Part shown: positions 15,985 to 24,249 of the stretch, in pieces
How positions within the stretch are numbered: position 1 is the first letter of the stretch
Layout: the number at the start of each line of letters is the position of its first letter
Assembly: GCA_902784305.1 (NCBI GenBank)
Contig: CACZUK010000016.1
Span: 1 to 41,818, forward strand
Reading direction: 5' to 3'
DNA: 41,818 nucleotides
From: Oscillospiraceae bacterium
Lineage (GTDB): Bacteria; Bacillota; Clostridia; Oscillospirales; Oscillospiraceae
Position numbers and translations under genes: made by a program
The notes under the pieces: model-generated
The model's input: only the letters and a program-made list of their open reading frames with translations
Told to the model about the DNA's origin: nothing
Databases searched by the model: none

Positions 15985-16506
15985 TTACTCGGCGGCGGGA
16001 GCGGCCTCGTTGTCCTTCTCCGCGATGGCGTTGACCACGGCGGCCAGGTTGGCCACGGGGGCGACAAGCACGCCCACCAGCTGTGCGTACAGGTCGTTCT
16101 TAGAGGTCATAGTGGCCAGCTGAGCGATCTCGTTCTGGCTGAGCACCTTGCCCTCCATGAAGGCGGCCTTGATGTGGAACTTGTCCTCGCCCATCTTCTT
16201 GGCGAAGTCGGACAGGATGCGGATGGGGGGGATGGGGTCCTCGGCGGCGGTGGCCAGAGAGGTGTTGCCGTGCAGCACACCGTCCAGCTCGGACAGGCCG
16301 GACTCATCCAGAGCGCGGCGGACCATGGTGTTCTTCACCACGGAATAGGTCACCTCGCCCTTGCGCAGCTCGTTGCGCAGCTCGGTATCCTGCTCCACGG
16401 TGATGCCGGAGTAGTCCACCAGCACGCCGGAGGCGGCACCCTTGAGCTGCTCCTCCAGAGCGGCCACAACAGCCTTCTTGGATTCCAAAACCTTTGCGTT
16501 AGGCAT
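15985..16506 (-). CDS. rplJ: 50S ribosomal protein L10
   Basis: 173 residues. It anchors L7/L12 dimers to the ribosome stalk base. MPNAKVLESKKAVVAALEEQ, VLVDYSGITVEQDTELR and YSVVKNTMVRRAL are typical. An L10 leader and a dedicated promoter lie upstream, so rplJ-rplL can be expressed separately from rplA. Confidence 0.98.
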   Translation of the reverse strand: MPNAKVLESKKAVVAALEEQLKGAASGVLVDYSGITVEQDTELRNELRKGEVTYSVVKNTMVRRALDESGLSELDGVLHGNTSLATAAEDPIPPIRILSDFAKKMGEDKFHIKAAFMEGKVLSQNEIAQLATMTSKNDLYAQLVGVLVAPVANLAAVVNAIAEKDNEAAPAAE

Positions 16507-16646
16507 TTCGTTTTCACCTCACAACAGAAAAAATCCTCCGCGTCAAAAGACAGGAGGATACAGCAGCAAAACAATCCTATAACAGCTTGTTCTGATGCAC
16601 TCTCGGCAGGATTTACACGCGGGGAAACCTGCTGTCTTTGAACGCA
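16507..16646 (-). ncRNA. Ribosomal protein L10 leader
   Basis: The leader RNA carries AAAGACAGCAGG and AATCCTGCCGAGAG, the conserved paired segments of the L10 leader, where L10(L12)4 binds to repress its own operon. It ends with a terminator-like hairpin ATCCTCC/GGAGGAT (16533-16539 with 16553-16559) and a TTTTTT run just before the rplJ ribosome site, as in the Firmicute leader. Confidence 0.88.
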
Positions 16647-16652
16647 AGGGGT

Positions 16653-16681
16653 ATTATACTCCGGCGGAAGGGCTTTGTCAA
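16653..16681 (-). promoter_or_regulatory. rplJ-rplL promoter
   Basis: Perfect consensus on the minus strand: TTGACA (16676-16681), 17-base spacer, TATAAT (16653-16658). Confidence 0.93.
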
Positions 16682-16707
16682 GCCTTTCCGCCGGAATTTG
16701 GCGCTTT

Positions 16708-16869
16708 TATAGCAAGATGCAAAATTATTTGCACAAAGGAGGGGATGCAGAATCGTTCAGAGCTAGGCGCAGTCCGCAGGGAATCCTGACGGATTTCCAA
16801 GGGGGCTGCAACGAAGCTCTGGGCGGTTCTGCGCCCCGAACTGTGCAAAGAATTTTGAGGATTGCTATA
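16708..16869. repeat. 162-bp near-perfect palindrome, MITE-like
   Basis: The ends are TATAGCAA and TTGCTATA. Inward, CAAAATTaTTTGCAC on the left mirrors GTGCAAAgAATTTTG on the right, and AGAATCGTTCAGAGCT mirrors AGCTCTGGGCGGTTCT, down to GGAATCC/GGATTTCC around a 4-base centre. The outermost TA dinucleotides could be a mariner/IS630-type target duplication. No T tract follows, so it is not a simple terminator. It fills the rplA-rplJ gap. Confidence 0.75.
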
Positions 16870-16877
16870 GGCTGTGA

Positions 16878-17561
16878 TTACAGCTTCGCGGGGTTCACGC
16901 GCACGCCGGGGCCCATGGTGGAGGCCACGGTGCAGGAGCGGATATACTGACCCTTGGCAGCGGCGGGCTTGGCCTTGACCACGGCGCCCACGAGAGCGTC
17001 GAAGTTCTCCTGGAGCTTCTCAACGCCGAAGGAGACCTTGCCGATGGGGCAGTGGATGATGTTGGTCTTGTCCAGACGGTACTCGACCTTACCGGCCTTG
17101 GCGTCGCGGACGGCCTTGGCGGCGTCGGGGGTGACGGTGCCGCTCTTGGGGGAGGGCATCAGGCCCTTGGGGCCCAGCACGCGGCCCAGACGGCCGACGA
17201 AGCGCATCATGTCGGGCGTGGCGATGACCACGTCAAACTCAAACCAGTTCTCCTTCTGGATCTTCTCCACCAGGTCCATATCGCCCACGTAGTCGGCGCC
17301 GGCCTCACGGGCGGCCTCGGCCTGGGCGTCCTTGGCGAAGACCAGCACGCGCACGCTCTTGCCTGTGCCGTTGGGCAGCACGATGGCGCCGCGGACCTGC
17401 TGGTCAGCGTGACGGCCATCCACGCCCAGCTTCAGGTGGAGCTCGACGGTCTCGTCGAACTTGGCCTTGGCGGTCTTGCAGACCAGGTCCAGGGCCTCGC
17501 TGGCATCGTACAGATTGCCTTTTTCGATCAGCTTCAGGCTGTCGTTGTATTTCTTACCCAT
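16878..17561 (-). CDS. rplA: 50S ribosomal protein L1
   Basis: 227 residues. It forms the L1 stalk that guides deacylated tRNA out of the E site. Motifs are [52 protein letters not shown] and the C-terminal [16 protein letters not shown]. It lies 13 bases after rplK. L1 usually represses its own operon by binding the rplK leader. Confidence 0.98.
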   Translation of the reverse strand: MGKKYNDSLKLIEKGNLYDASEALDLVCKTAKAKFDETVELHLKLGVDGRHADQQVRGAIVLPNGTGKSVRVLVFAKDAQAEAAREAGADYVGDMDLVEKIQKENWFEFDVVIATPDMMRFVGRLGRVLGPKGLMPSPKSGTVTPDAAKAVRDAKAGKVEYRLDKTNIIHCPIGKVSFGVEKLQENFDALVGAVVKAKPAAAKGQYIRSCTVASTMGPGVRVNPAKL

Positions 17562-17574
17562 TCGTGTTACCTCC

Positions 17575-18012
<438 letters not shown>

Positions 18013-18098
18013 GAGGAATACCTCCTTAATATCTGTCAGAATCGCTTACGGAACCCCTGATGCAGTCAGGGACTCCCCTATGCCTGCCCCCGGGGACC

Positions 18099-18743
18099 TC
18101 AGTCCTCCTGCAGGGGCTCCACCTGGTTCAGAGCGGTCTCGGCGGGAATCTCGCGCCCGAACATGAACACGCTCAGGTGAACCCGCTCTCTCTCCAGGTC
18201 AATCTCTTCCACGGTCGCGGTGTAGTTGGCGTAGGGACCGCCCACAATGCGGACCTTATCGCCCGCGCGGAAGCCCATGTCCACGCTGACGGCGCTCTCG
18301 CGCTCGTCCTGGCTCATGTCGATGCCCAGGCCCTTGAGCTCCTCCTCGCTGAGGGGGACGCCGTTCATGCCCGTCTCCTGCAAATCCGCGCCCACGAAGC
18401 CGGTGACGCCGCGGATGTTGCGGATGATGTGCCAGGTCTCGTCGGTGAGGACCAGCTTGATGAGCACATAGCCGGGCAACAGCTTGCGCACGACCTCGCG
18501 CTTTTCCAGGACCTCCTCGGTCTCCTCCACGTCCACGAACACGCCGGGCTGCATCTCCTCCTGCTTGATGACCTTGCGCTTCACCTTTACAGGCTCGATG
18601 ACCGTCTCGGTGGGGATGAACACCTCAAAGATCAGGCCCTTGAGGTCCTCCCGGTTCTCCAGGTAGCGGTTGATGGTGCTTGCTACGGCGTTTTCATAGC
18701 CGGAGTATGTGTGGACCACATACCATTCCGCTTTCGCGCTCAT
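18099..18743 (-). CDS. nusG: Transcription elongation/termination factor NusG
   Basis: 214 residues, longer than the typical 175-185. NGN domain: WYVVHTYSGYEN at the start and LPGYVLIKLV with RNIRGVTGFVG. C-terminal KOW domain: GDKVRIVGGPYANYTATVEEID and MFGREIPAE. The extra length lies mainly in an acidic/basic insertion of about 25 residues around positions 52-82 of the NGN domain. NusG binds the RNA polymerase clamp and couples it to Rho or the ribosome. Confidence 0.96.
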   Translation of the reverse strand: MSAKAEWYVVHTYSGYENAVASTINRYLENREDLKGLIFEVFIPTETVIEPVKVKRKVIKQEEMQPGVFVDVEETEEVLEKREVVRKLLPGYVLIKLVLTDETWHIIRNIRGVTGFVGADLQETGMNGVPLSEEELKGLGIDMSQDERESAVSVDMGFRAGDKVRIVGGPYANYTATVEEIDLERERVHLSVFMFGREIPAETALNQVEPLQED

Positions 18744-18756
18744 GCTCCGTCACCTC

Positions 18757-19014
18757 TCAGTGCTGGAACAGGCGCAGCAGAGCGCTGATGACCGCCGCCG
18801 CCAGGCCGTCCAGGACCCAGACGAAAACGCCCACGATCGCCACGCACAGCAGCACGGACACGCAGGCCTTGACCAGCTCGTCCCGCTTGGGCCAGTGGAC
18901 CTTCTTCAGCTCCACCTTCATATCATGTGCCCAGGTCTTCAGCGTGTTCCACTGGCGCTGGAGCCAGTTTTGCTTCTTCGCTTCAGCCTTGGGGGCTTGT
19001 GCTTTCTTTGCCAT
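18757..19014 (-). CDS. secE: Preprotein translocase subunit SecE
   Basis: 85 residues with a basic N terminus, the amphipathic WPKRDEL-containing helix and one membrane span (about 46-80), as in single-span Gram-positive SecE. It clamps SecY in the inner membrane. The rpmG-secE-nusG order is standard. Confidence 0.95.
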   Translation of the reverse strand: MAKKAQAPKAEAKKQNWLQRQWNTLKTWAHDMKVELKKVHWPKRDELVKACVSVLLCVAIVGVFVWVLDGLAAAVISALLRLFQH

Positions 19015-19045
19015 GTGTACACACCTTTCTCAGAACTGCGCAGTC

Positions 19046-19216
19046 TTACTTGGTCTCCGTATGCTCGGTGTGCTTTCTGCAGAAGGGGCAGTACTTGCTC
19101 ATCTTCAGACGCTCAGGAGTATTCTTCTTGTTCTTCTTGGTGTTGTAGTTGCGCTGCTTGCACTCGGTGCAGCGAAGAGTAATCTTCATGCGCGCGACGC
19201 CTTTTGCCTTGGCCAT
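19046..19216 (-). CDS. rpmG: 50S ribosomal protein L33 (zinc-ribbon form)
   Basis: 56 residues, read directly from the minus strand. [19 protein letters not shown] is followed by NYNTKKNK and [10 protein letters not shown]. Cys16/Cys19 and Cys43/Cys46 form the zinc ribbon of the C+ paralogue. AGGAGG lies 8 bases upstream. First gene of the leftward rpmG-secE-nusG-rplKA cluster. Confidence 0.95.
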   Translation of the reverse strand: MAKAKGVARMKITLRCTECKQRNYNTKKNKKNTPERLKMSKYCPFCRKHTEHTETK

Positions 19217-19259
19217 GCTCGGCACCTCCTTATTCTGGGTAGTTCCGTTTCAAAACGTC

Positions 19260-19280
19260 AAAAAAAGCCGGAATTCCGGC
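19260..19280 (-). terminator. Terminator-like hairpin in the rpmG leader
   Basis: GCCGGAATTCCGGC perfect palindrome (5-bp stem, AATT loop) followed by seven T on the minus strand, 43 bases before the rpmG start and downstream of the promoter. A second CTGCCGG upstream in the leader could pair with its 3' arm, so attenuation is plausible. Confidence 0.55.
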
Positions 19281-19461
19281 AGATGCGCCCTGAAACAGGC
19301 CGTTCTGTCGAACTCCAGCACAAGCTCTCCCCGCTGCGGGCGGGGCGCGTGTCTTGAATTGGCGTCCGGCAGAGCTTCTGCCTCCCTGCGCGCCCCATCA
19401 GGGCCGGAGGGCGCGCGCGCACGCTGAAAAACGTGGGCCGTCAGACCGCCTTCCCGCAGGT
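19281..19461 (-). other. Structured rpmG leader, non-coding
   Basis: GC-rich transcribed leader with GGGGCGCG/CGCGCCCC pairing that encloses GGCAGA/TCTGCC. No gene, tRNA or recognised leader family is seen. A 46-codon frame without a ribosome site overlaps it and is not called. Confidence 0.4.
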
Positions 19462-19467
19462 AGAGCT

Positions 19468-19497
19468 ACTATATCATGTCCGCGGCGCCCTTGTCAA
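19468..19497 (-). promoter_or_regulatory. Promoter of the rpmG-secE-nusG-rplKA cluster
   Basis: TTGACA (19492-19497), 18-base spacer, TATAGT (19468-19473) on the minus strand, about 250 bases before rpmG. Confidence 0.85.
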
Positions 19498-19534
19498 GCT
19501 TTTTTTGCCCGGCGGGCGCGGAAATTTTGGGCTA

Positions 19535-19563
19535 TTGCAAAGCCCGCCGGGCTGTGCTATAAT
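19535..19563 (+). promoter_or_regulatory. Promoter of the pseudouridine synthase gene
   Basis: TTGCAA (19535-19540), 17-base spacer, TATAAT (19558-19563). It is back to back with the rpmG promoter. A very similar promoter, including AAAGCCC in the spacer, drives the zinc-ribbon gene at 22293. Confidence 0.88.
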
Positions 19564-19612
19564 GGGCGAGGTAACAAAATCAAAACAACAGTAACAAGTG
19601 GTAACAATCAAT

Positions 19613-20608
19613 ATGAAAGAATTTACCATCGGAAGCAACGACGCCGGGCAGCGGCTGGACCGCTGGATGGCCAAGACCCTGCCCCTTCTGCCCGCGCCGC
19701 TGGCACAGAAGTACCTGCGGCTGAAGCGGGTGAAGGTGAACGGCAAGCGCACCACGGACCGGGCGCTTCGGCTCCAGGAGGGCGACGCGGTGCAGCTCTA
19801 CATCGGGGATGAGTTCTTCCAGCGCCCCACGGCGGAGAACGCCTTTCTGCGCCTGAACCGTCCAAAGCTGGACATTGTGTACGAGGACGAGCACCTGCTG
19901 CTGGTGAACAAGAGCGCCGGGCTGGTGGTCCACGCCGACGAGAGCGAGCAGGTGAACACCCTCATCAATCACATCCAGCTCTACCTCTATCAGAAGAAGG
20001 AGTGGGACCCCAACGCGGAGGGTGCCTTTGCCCCGGCCCTGTGCAACCGCATCGACCGGAACACCTCCGGCATCGTCATCGCCGCCAAGAGCGCCGAGGC
20101 CCTGCGGGTGATGAATCAGAAGCTCCGGGACCGGGAGCTGGAAAAGCGCTACCTGTGCGTGACGCTGGGTGCGCCCCGCAGACAGGAGGGCACCCTCAAG
20201 GGCTACCTTTTTAAGGATGAGGGCCGCAAGCAGGTCTTCGTCCACAGCAGCCCCCGTCCCGGCGCCCGCACCGCGCTGACCCGCTACCGGACTCTGGCAG
20301 TGAACGGCCCTCTGGCCCTGCTGGAGTGCGAGCTGCTCACAGGCCGTACCCATCAGATTCGCGCCCAGCTCGCCCACGCCGGGCACCCCCTGCTGGGGGA
20401 CGGCAAATACGGCCGGGAGGGCGACAACCGCCGCTGGCATCGCCGGGGACAAGCCCTGTGCAGCTGGTGGCTGGCCTTCCGCTTCACCACCGACGCCGGA
20501 GCGCTGAATCCCCTCAACGGGCGCACGTGGCAGGTGGAGCGGGTGGACTTCGTGGAGGAGCTCTTTCCCGGCTTTCGTCTGGACCAGATTCCGGACTCGT
20601 TTCCGTGA
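19613..20608 (+). CDS. RluA-family pseudouridine synthase
   Basis: 331 residues. An N-terminal S4 RNA-binding domain (about 10-70, LKRVKVNGKRT) is followed by a PseudoU_synth_2 domain. The catalytic Asp148 lies in NRIDRNTSGIVI, with LLTGRTHQIRAQL and HPLLGDGKYG further on. It probably isomerises uridines in 23S rRNA (RluC/RluD type), but the target cannot be assigned. No strong ribosome site is seen. ATG at 19613 is preferred over the GTG at 19598 in the same frame. Confidence 0.9.
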   Translation: MKEFTIGSNDAGQRLDRWMAKTLPLLPAPLAQKYLRLKRVKVNGKRTTDRALRLQEGDAVQLYIGDEFFQRPTAENAFLRLNRPKLDIVYEDEHLLLVNKSAGLVVHADESEQVNTLINHIQLYLYQKKEWDPNAEGAFAPALCNRIDRNTSGIVIAAKSAEALRVMNQKLRDRELEKRYLCVTLGAPRRQEGTLKGYLFKDEGRKQVFVHSSPRPGARTALTRYRTLAVNGPLALLECELLTGRTHQIRAQLAHAGHPLLGDGKYGREGDNRRWHRRGQALCSWWLAFRFTTDAGALNPLNGRTWQVERVDFVEELFPGFRLDQIPDSFP

Positions 20609-20647
20609 CCCGGTCCCCGCAACGGTATTTCCAGAAAGGAGTCATCT

Positions 20648-22219
20648 ATGGACCCCAAATCCAAACGCTTCAAGCTGCTGCTCTCGGCGATTCCCGCGGC
20701 CTTTGTGCTGCTGGCGCTGATTCTCTTGCTCAGCACCCGGGCGCACCACATCTTCACCATCTACGCCGACGGAGACTACATCTCCCAGACCCTACTGGAC
20801 CAGTTCCAGAAGGACACCGGCATCCGGGTGCGTCTGGTCACCGGTGACCGCACCCCGGACTCCAACCTGAGCGCCTATCTGGCCGAGCAGAGCGACACCT
20901 CCGCCGCCGTGGAGGAGATGCTGGGCGACGCCTCCCAGGCCCCCGGGGAGGCCGTCTCCCTGACCCTGCCCGAGCAGCTGCGCGCCCCCCGGGACGCCGC
21001 CGTGGAAAGCGCCCTGAAAAAGGCCGGAAAGTCCGCAGACAGCAGCGATTTTGACCTGAACAGCGTAAAATATCCCGCCTCCGAGTACGACGTGGTGCTC
21101 ACCGACGGCGCCACCCTGGGCACCCTCCGGGAGCAGGGGCTCATCCAGCCCCTCACCTACGCCAAGGTGACGAACCTGAAGAACATCAGCCCCGAGTACC
21201 GCAAGCTCTCCTATGATCCGGACGGGTCCTACACCATCACCACCATGTGGGAGTATGTGGGCCTGCTGGTGAACACCAACCTGGTCAGCGAGCAGATCAC
21301 CAGCTGGGACAGCCTCTGGGACAGCCGATACCGGGGGCAGGTGGTCATGCCCGGGCAGATGCACGACGCCCTGGCCGTCACTCTGCTGGCCATGGGGGAG
21401 AACCCCGCCTCTGACGACCCCGTCCGGCTCAACGCCGCCCTGGACAAGCTGGAGCAGCAGCGGCCCCTGGTGGCCAGCTACAGCGGCCGGGACGCCTACC
21501 TGCTCCTTCAGGGCAACCAGGCTGCCCTCTTCCCCTGCTGGTCCGGTGACGCCCTGGCCATGATGCGGGAGAATCCGGCGCTGGTGTTCCTGCTGCCCCC
21601 CGGCGGCACCTACCGCACCACCTTCGGCTACGCGATTCCCACGGACAGCCATCACACTGAAGATGCCCTGAAGTTCATCAACTACATGTGCGAAACCGAG
21701 CATCTTGCCAAAAACGCCGTGTACTCCAAGTACGCCTCCACCAGCGTCGCCGCCATCGGCAAGCTGGACGAGAGCTGGAGCGACAACCCCGTCATCTACC
21801 CGGACGTGAGCGTGCTGGCCAGCACGCCTCTGCTGAACCCGCTGCCGCTGAGCGTGGCGGACCACTGTGCGCTGCGCTGGCGCGCCATTCTGGAGACTCC
21901 TGTGAAAGACCCCGCTGACAGCAGCGCCGACGCGACGTCCTCCTCCGCCGGAGCGGAGGCCAGCGGCTCCACGACCGCCACGGTCAGCTCCGGCGAATCA
22001 GGCGCAGAAGCGTCAAAACAGGCAGTTTCCGCAGAGAAATCCGAAGGAAAGGACGCAAAAGCGGCCTCCGCGGAGAAATCCAAAGAAAAGGACGCAAAAG
22101 CCGACGCAAAAGCGGCCGCTGCGGACAAATCTGACAAAAAAGGCGCAAAAACGGCCGCAGCGGACAAATCTGACAGAAAAGACGCAAAAGCGGCCTCTGC
22201 GGACCAATCCGCCAAATAA
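20648..22219 (+). CDS. Membrane-anchored extracellular solute-binding protein with Lys/Asp/Ala repeat tail
   Basis: 523 residues. One hydrophobic segment (about 9-30), without a lipobox, anchors or exports it. Residues about 36-420 resemble PotD/AfuA-type periplasmic binding proteins: FTIYADGDYISQTLLDQFQK, MWEYVGLLVNTNL, TSWDSLWDSRYRGQV and GYAIPTDSHHTEDALKFINYM. The last about 100 residues are low complexity, ending in repeats of about 13 residues such as KDAKAASAEKSKE. No ABC permease or ATPase gene adjoins it, so the transported ligand and partner are unknown. AAAGGAG is 6 bases before the start. Confidence 0.8.
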   Translation: MDPKSKRFKLLLSAIPAAFVLLALILLLSTRAHHIFTIYADGDYISQTLLDQFQKDTGIRVRLVTGDRTPDSNLSAYLAEQSDTSAAVEEMLGDASQAPGEAVSLTLPEQLRAPRDAAVESALKKAGKSADSSDFDLNSVKYPASEYDVVLTDGATLGTLREQGLIQPLTYAKVTNLKNISPEYRKLSYDPDGSYTITTMWEYVGLLVNTNLVSEQITSWDSLWDSRYRGQVVMPGQMHDALAVTLLAMGENPASDDPVRLNAALDKLEQQRPLVASYSGRDAYLLLQGNQAALFPCWSGDALAMMRENPALVFLLPPGGTYRTTFGYAIPTDSHHTEDALKFINYMCETEHLAKNAVYSKYASTSVAAIGKLDESWSDNPVIYPDVSVLASTPLLNPLPLSVADHCALRWRAILETPVKDPADSSADATSSSAGAEASGSTTATVSSGESGAEASKQAVSAEKSEGKDAKAASAEKSKEKDAKADAKAAAADKSDKKGAKTAAADKSDRKDAKAASADQSAK

Positions 22220-22236
22220 TAAACACCCCAGCCCCC

Positions 22237-22272
22237 AACGCGCCCCGCCCGACCCGGCGAGGCGCGTTTTTT
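22237..22272 (+). terminator. Terminator after the solute-binding protein gene
   Basis: AACGCGCC/GGCGCGTT arms (22237-22244, 22261-22268) with a T6 run. Confidence 0.82.
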
Positions 22273-22292
22273 GCGTGAGCGTACCGACCAGA

Positions 22293-22321
22293 TTGCAAAA
22301 GCCCGGCAAAGGCGCTATAAT
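22293..22321 (+). promoter_or_regulatory. Promoter of the zinc-ribbon membrane protein gene
   Basis: TTGCAA (22293-22298), 17-base spacer, TATAAT (22316-22321), about 40 bases before the start codon. Confidence 0.88.
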
Positions 22322-22366
22322 AAGGGAAAGCGATTCGTTTTTGTGCGAACAACCGGAGGTGTGACC

Positions 22367-23953
22367 ATGGACAAGTACCAGCAGATGAACCCCCTGGCGC
22401 TGAGCTGTCCCAGCTGCGGGGCGCCCGCGGAGTACGACATCCCCAACCGAAGCTGCCGCTGTAAGTTCTGCGGGGCGCAGTCCCGGCCGGAGGAGCAGCT
22501 TGGTCTGGTGGAGCACTGGCGCTCCATGCACCGCGCCCAGCGCCCGGCGCGTCCGGCGTTGAAGGCAGCACTGCTCTCGTGTCCCAACTGCGGCGCGGAG
22601 GTGGCGGTGGACGAAGGCGAGGCCACCGCCGGCTGTGCCTTCTGCGGCGGAAAGCTGGTGCGCGGCGAGTTCACCCGAGCGGAGGAGCTGCCCGACCTCA
22701 TCCTGCCCTTCCAGCTCACCCCCGAGGAGGCCAAATCGGCTCTGACCGCCTGGTCCCGGCGGCAAAAAGGGAAGCATCGCCGGAAAATCCGGCAAAATAT
22801 CCAACATTTGAAGGGGTATTATCTGCCCTACGTGTTCGTGCGCGGCTCCATCGACTGCGAGGTCTCCCGGGACCGCAGCGACCGGAAGTTCCACTGCTCC
22901 GGCTATGTGGACAAAATTGCCGTGAACGCCTCCAAGCAGCTGCGCAACGACGTGCTGGACGCGGTGGAGCCCTTCCGGTGGGAGGAGGCCCGTCCCTTCG
23001 CCTGGGAGTACCTGGCCGGACAGCGGGTAAAGCTCCGGGACGTGGAGGGCGGCGCGCTGGCCCAGCGGGTCCGGCAGGAGGTGGAGAGCGACTTCCTGCC
23101 CGTGGTGGAGAAGACCATGGAGACCCGGGGCGTGAATCTGCACCTTCAGGAGGGTGCGCTGGTGGAAATGCCGCTGCTGCTGCCCATCTACTTCATCTCA
23201 CAGAAGGGCCTGTGCGTGGCCGTCAACGGCCAGACCGGCGCGGTGGCCGGGTGGTTTGGGGAGACGAAGGACACCAACCGCCTGTGGTTCATTGAGCCGA
23301 CCCTGACCACCCTGGCGGTGGGCCTGCTGGCAACGTTTTTGAGCAAGACCTGGATGATGGGTCTGATGTTCGCCGCCGTGGCGGGCCTCATCAGCTTTGT
23401 GGCCTTCGGGCAGGACAAGGGCAGCCACATCCGGGATGTGATTCGGGGCTTTGGGAAGCAGCGCAGGCCGGTTCAGGCGGCACCCGTGTTCCGGGAGCAG
23501 GTGAACGGCGAGTGGGTCAATGTGAAGGTGAGCTTCTTCCCGCTGCTGCGGGTGCTGCGCTTTCTGATGATGGGGATTGTGTTCAACGTTGCGCCGCTGC
23601 TCATCGCCCTTCTGCTCTGCCCGCGGGGAAAAACGGTGCAGATGCAGTATTTGGGCATCTGGCTGGTCATCTCCATCCCCATGACCTTCATCTTCTGGAT
23701 TGCCTATCTGCGCCGGGATATTTACGATTCCCCGGTGTTTCGGCAAATCCTGCCCAACGGACGGCTCCGCCGGGTGAAGGTGGACGACCAGCGCAAGGGT
23801 AAGCCAAAACCCGAGAAGCAGCCCCTTGGGGTGTACATCGGTCATGTTCTGCGGGAGCTGCGGCCGGACGAGGAGGGCTGCGTCGGCGGGTGTCTGCTGT
23901 TTGGCCTGCCGGTGATTATGTTCATTATGTCGATTGTGTGCATGCTGGACTGA
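22367..23953 (+). CDS. Zinc-ribbon membrane protein of unknown function
   Basis: 528 residues. Two N-terminal zinc ribbons are visible: Cys14/Cys17 with Cys32/Cys35 (CPSCG, CKFCG), then CPNCG with CAFCGG. A soluble domain of about 180 residues follows (PFQLTPEEAKSALTAW, GYYLPYVFVRGSIDCEV). After that come membrane segments around LTTLAVGLLATFL and MGLMFAAVAGLISFVAF, a second pair (FNVAPLLIALLLC, WLVISIPMTFIFWIAYL) and a last one at the C terminus. The pattern resembles TFIIB-type zinc-domain membrane proteins common in Clostridia, whose role is not known. GGAGG lies 7 bases before the chosen ATG. Monocistronic. Confidence 0.82.
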   Translation: MDKYQQMNPLALSCPSCGAPAEYDIPNRSCRCKFCGAQSRPEEQLGLVEHWRSMHRAQRPARPALKAALLSCPNCGAEVAVDEGEATAGCAFCGGKLVRGEFTRAEELPDLILPFQLTPEEAKSALTAWSRRQKGKHRRKIRQNIQHLKGYYLPYVFVRGSIDCEVSRDRSDRKFHCSGYVDKIAVNASKQLRNDVLDAVEPFRWEEARPFAWEYLAGQRVKLRDVEGGALAQRVRQEVESDFLPVVEKTMETRGVNLHLQEGALVEMPLLLPIYFISQKGLCVAVNGQTGAVAGWFGETKDTNRLWFIEPTLTTLAVGLLATFLSKTWMMGLMFAAVAGLISFVAFGQDKGSHIRDVIRGFGKQRRPVQAAPVFREQVNGEWVNVKVSFFPLLRVLRFLMMGIVFNVAPLLIALLLCPRGKTVQMQYLGIWLVISIPMTFIFWIAYLRRDIYDSPVFRQILPNGRLRRVKVDDQRKGKPKPEKQPLGVYIGHVLRELRPDEEGCVGGCLLFGLPVIMFIMSIVCMLD

Positions 23954-23965
23954 TGTCTCCGGCGG

Positions 23966-24026
23966 CCAGGGCTCTGCCCTGGACCCGCTTAGGGGACGCT
24001 TTGAAAAGCGTCCCCTAAGAACCCCC
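23966..24026 (+). repeat. Double-hairpin intergenic repeat
   Basis: CAGGGCTCTGCCCTG, the connector GACCCG, then a perfect 14-bp stem CTTAGGGGACGCTT/AAGCGTCCCCTAAG (23988-24001 with 24006-24019) and AACCCCC. Same design as 10310-10385 with different stem sequences. It follows the zinc-ribbon gene stop. Confidence 0.65.
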
Positions 24027-24040
24027 GAAACTTCAAGCGC

Positions 24041-24113
24041 TTCGCCCGTCGGCGGCATCAACGCAGACACGAATTTGGCACCATTCAGGCCGCCGAGGGA
24101 ACCATAAGCGCTT
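24041..24113. repeat. Palindromic dispersed repeat (copy 2 of 2)
   Basis: Reverse-complement homologue of 15340-15425: CTTCGCCCGTCGGCGGCA at one end and TCAGGCCGCCGAGGGAACC at the other. The two ends can pair with each other. Confidence 0.65.
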
Positions 24114-24141
24114 TTCAGCTTCCTCTGTCGTTCCGTGACAA

Positions 24142-24210
24142 GCCCGCAGGCAGATTGCCGGTGGACGCAGTCCACCCCGCAGACAGATTGCCGGTGGACG
24201 CAGTTCACCC
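24142..24210. repeat. Two tandem 33-bp repeats upstream of valS
   Basis: Two copies of a 33-bp unit starting CCCGCAGGCAGATTGCCGG, offset by exactly 33 bp and ending 5 bases before the valS -35 box. The unit resembles the head of the modular repeat after trmD. Confidence 0.65.
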
Positions 24211-24214
24211 GGGC

Positions 24215-24243
24215 TTGACAAACTCCTCGTTTTCCGCTATGAT
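24215..24243 (+). promoter_or_regulatory. valS promoter
   Basis: TTGACA (24215-24220), 17-base spacer, TATGAT (24238-24243). Confidence 0.9.
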
Positions 24244-24249
24244 AGCACG

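Noticed and set aside
19281..19419. 46-codon minus-strand frame in the rpmG leader
   Set aside because: No ribosome binding site and composition explained by GC-rich leader hairpins.
24142..24210. Mini-CRISPR or iterons
   Set aside because: Only two tandem 33-bp copies without spacers; they match heads of the modular repeat family.
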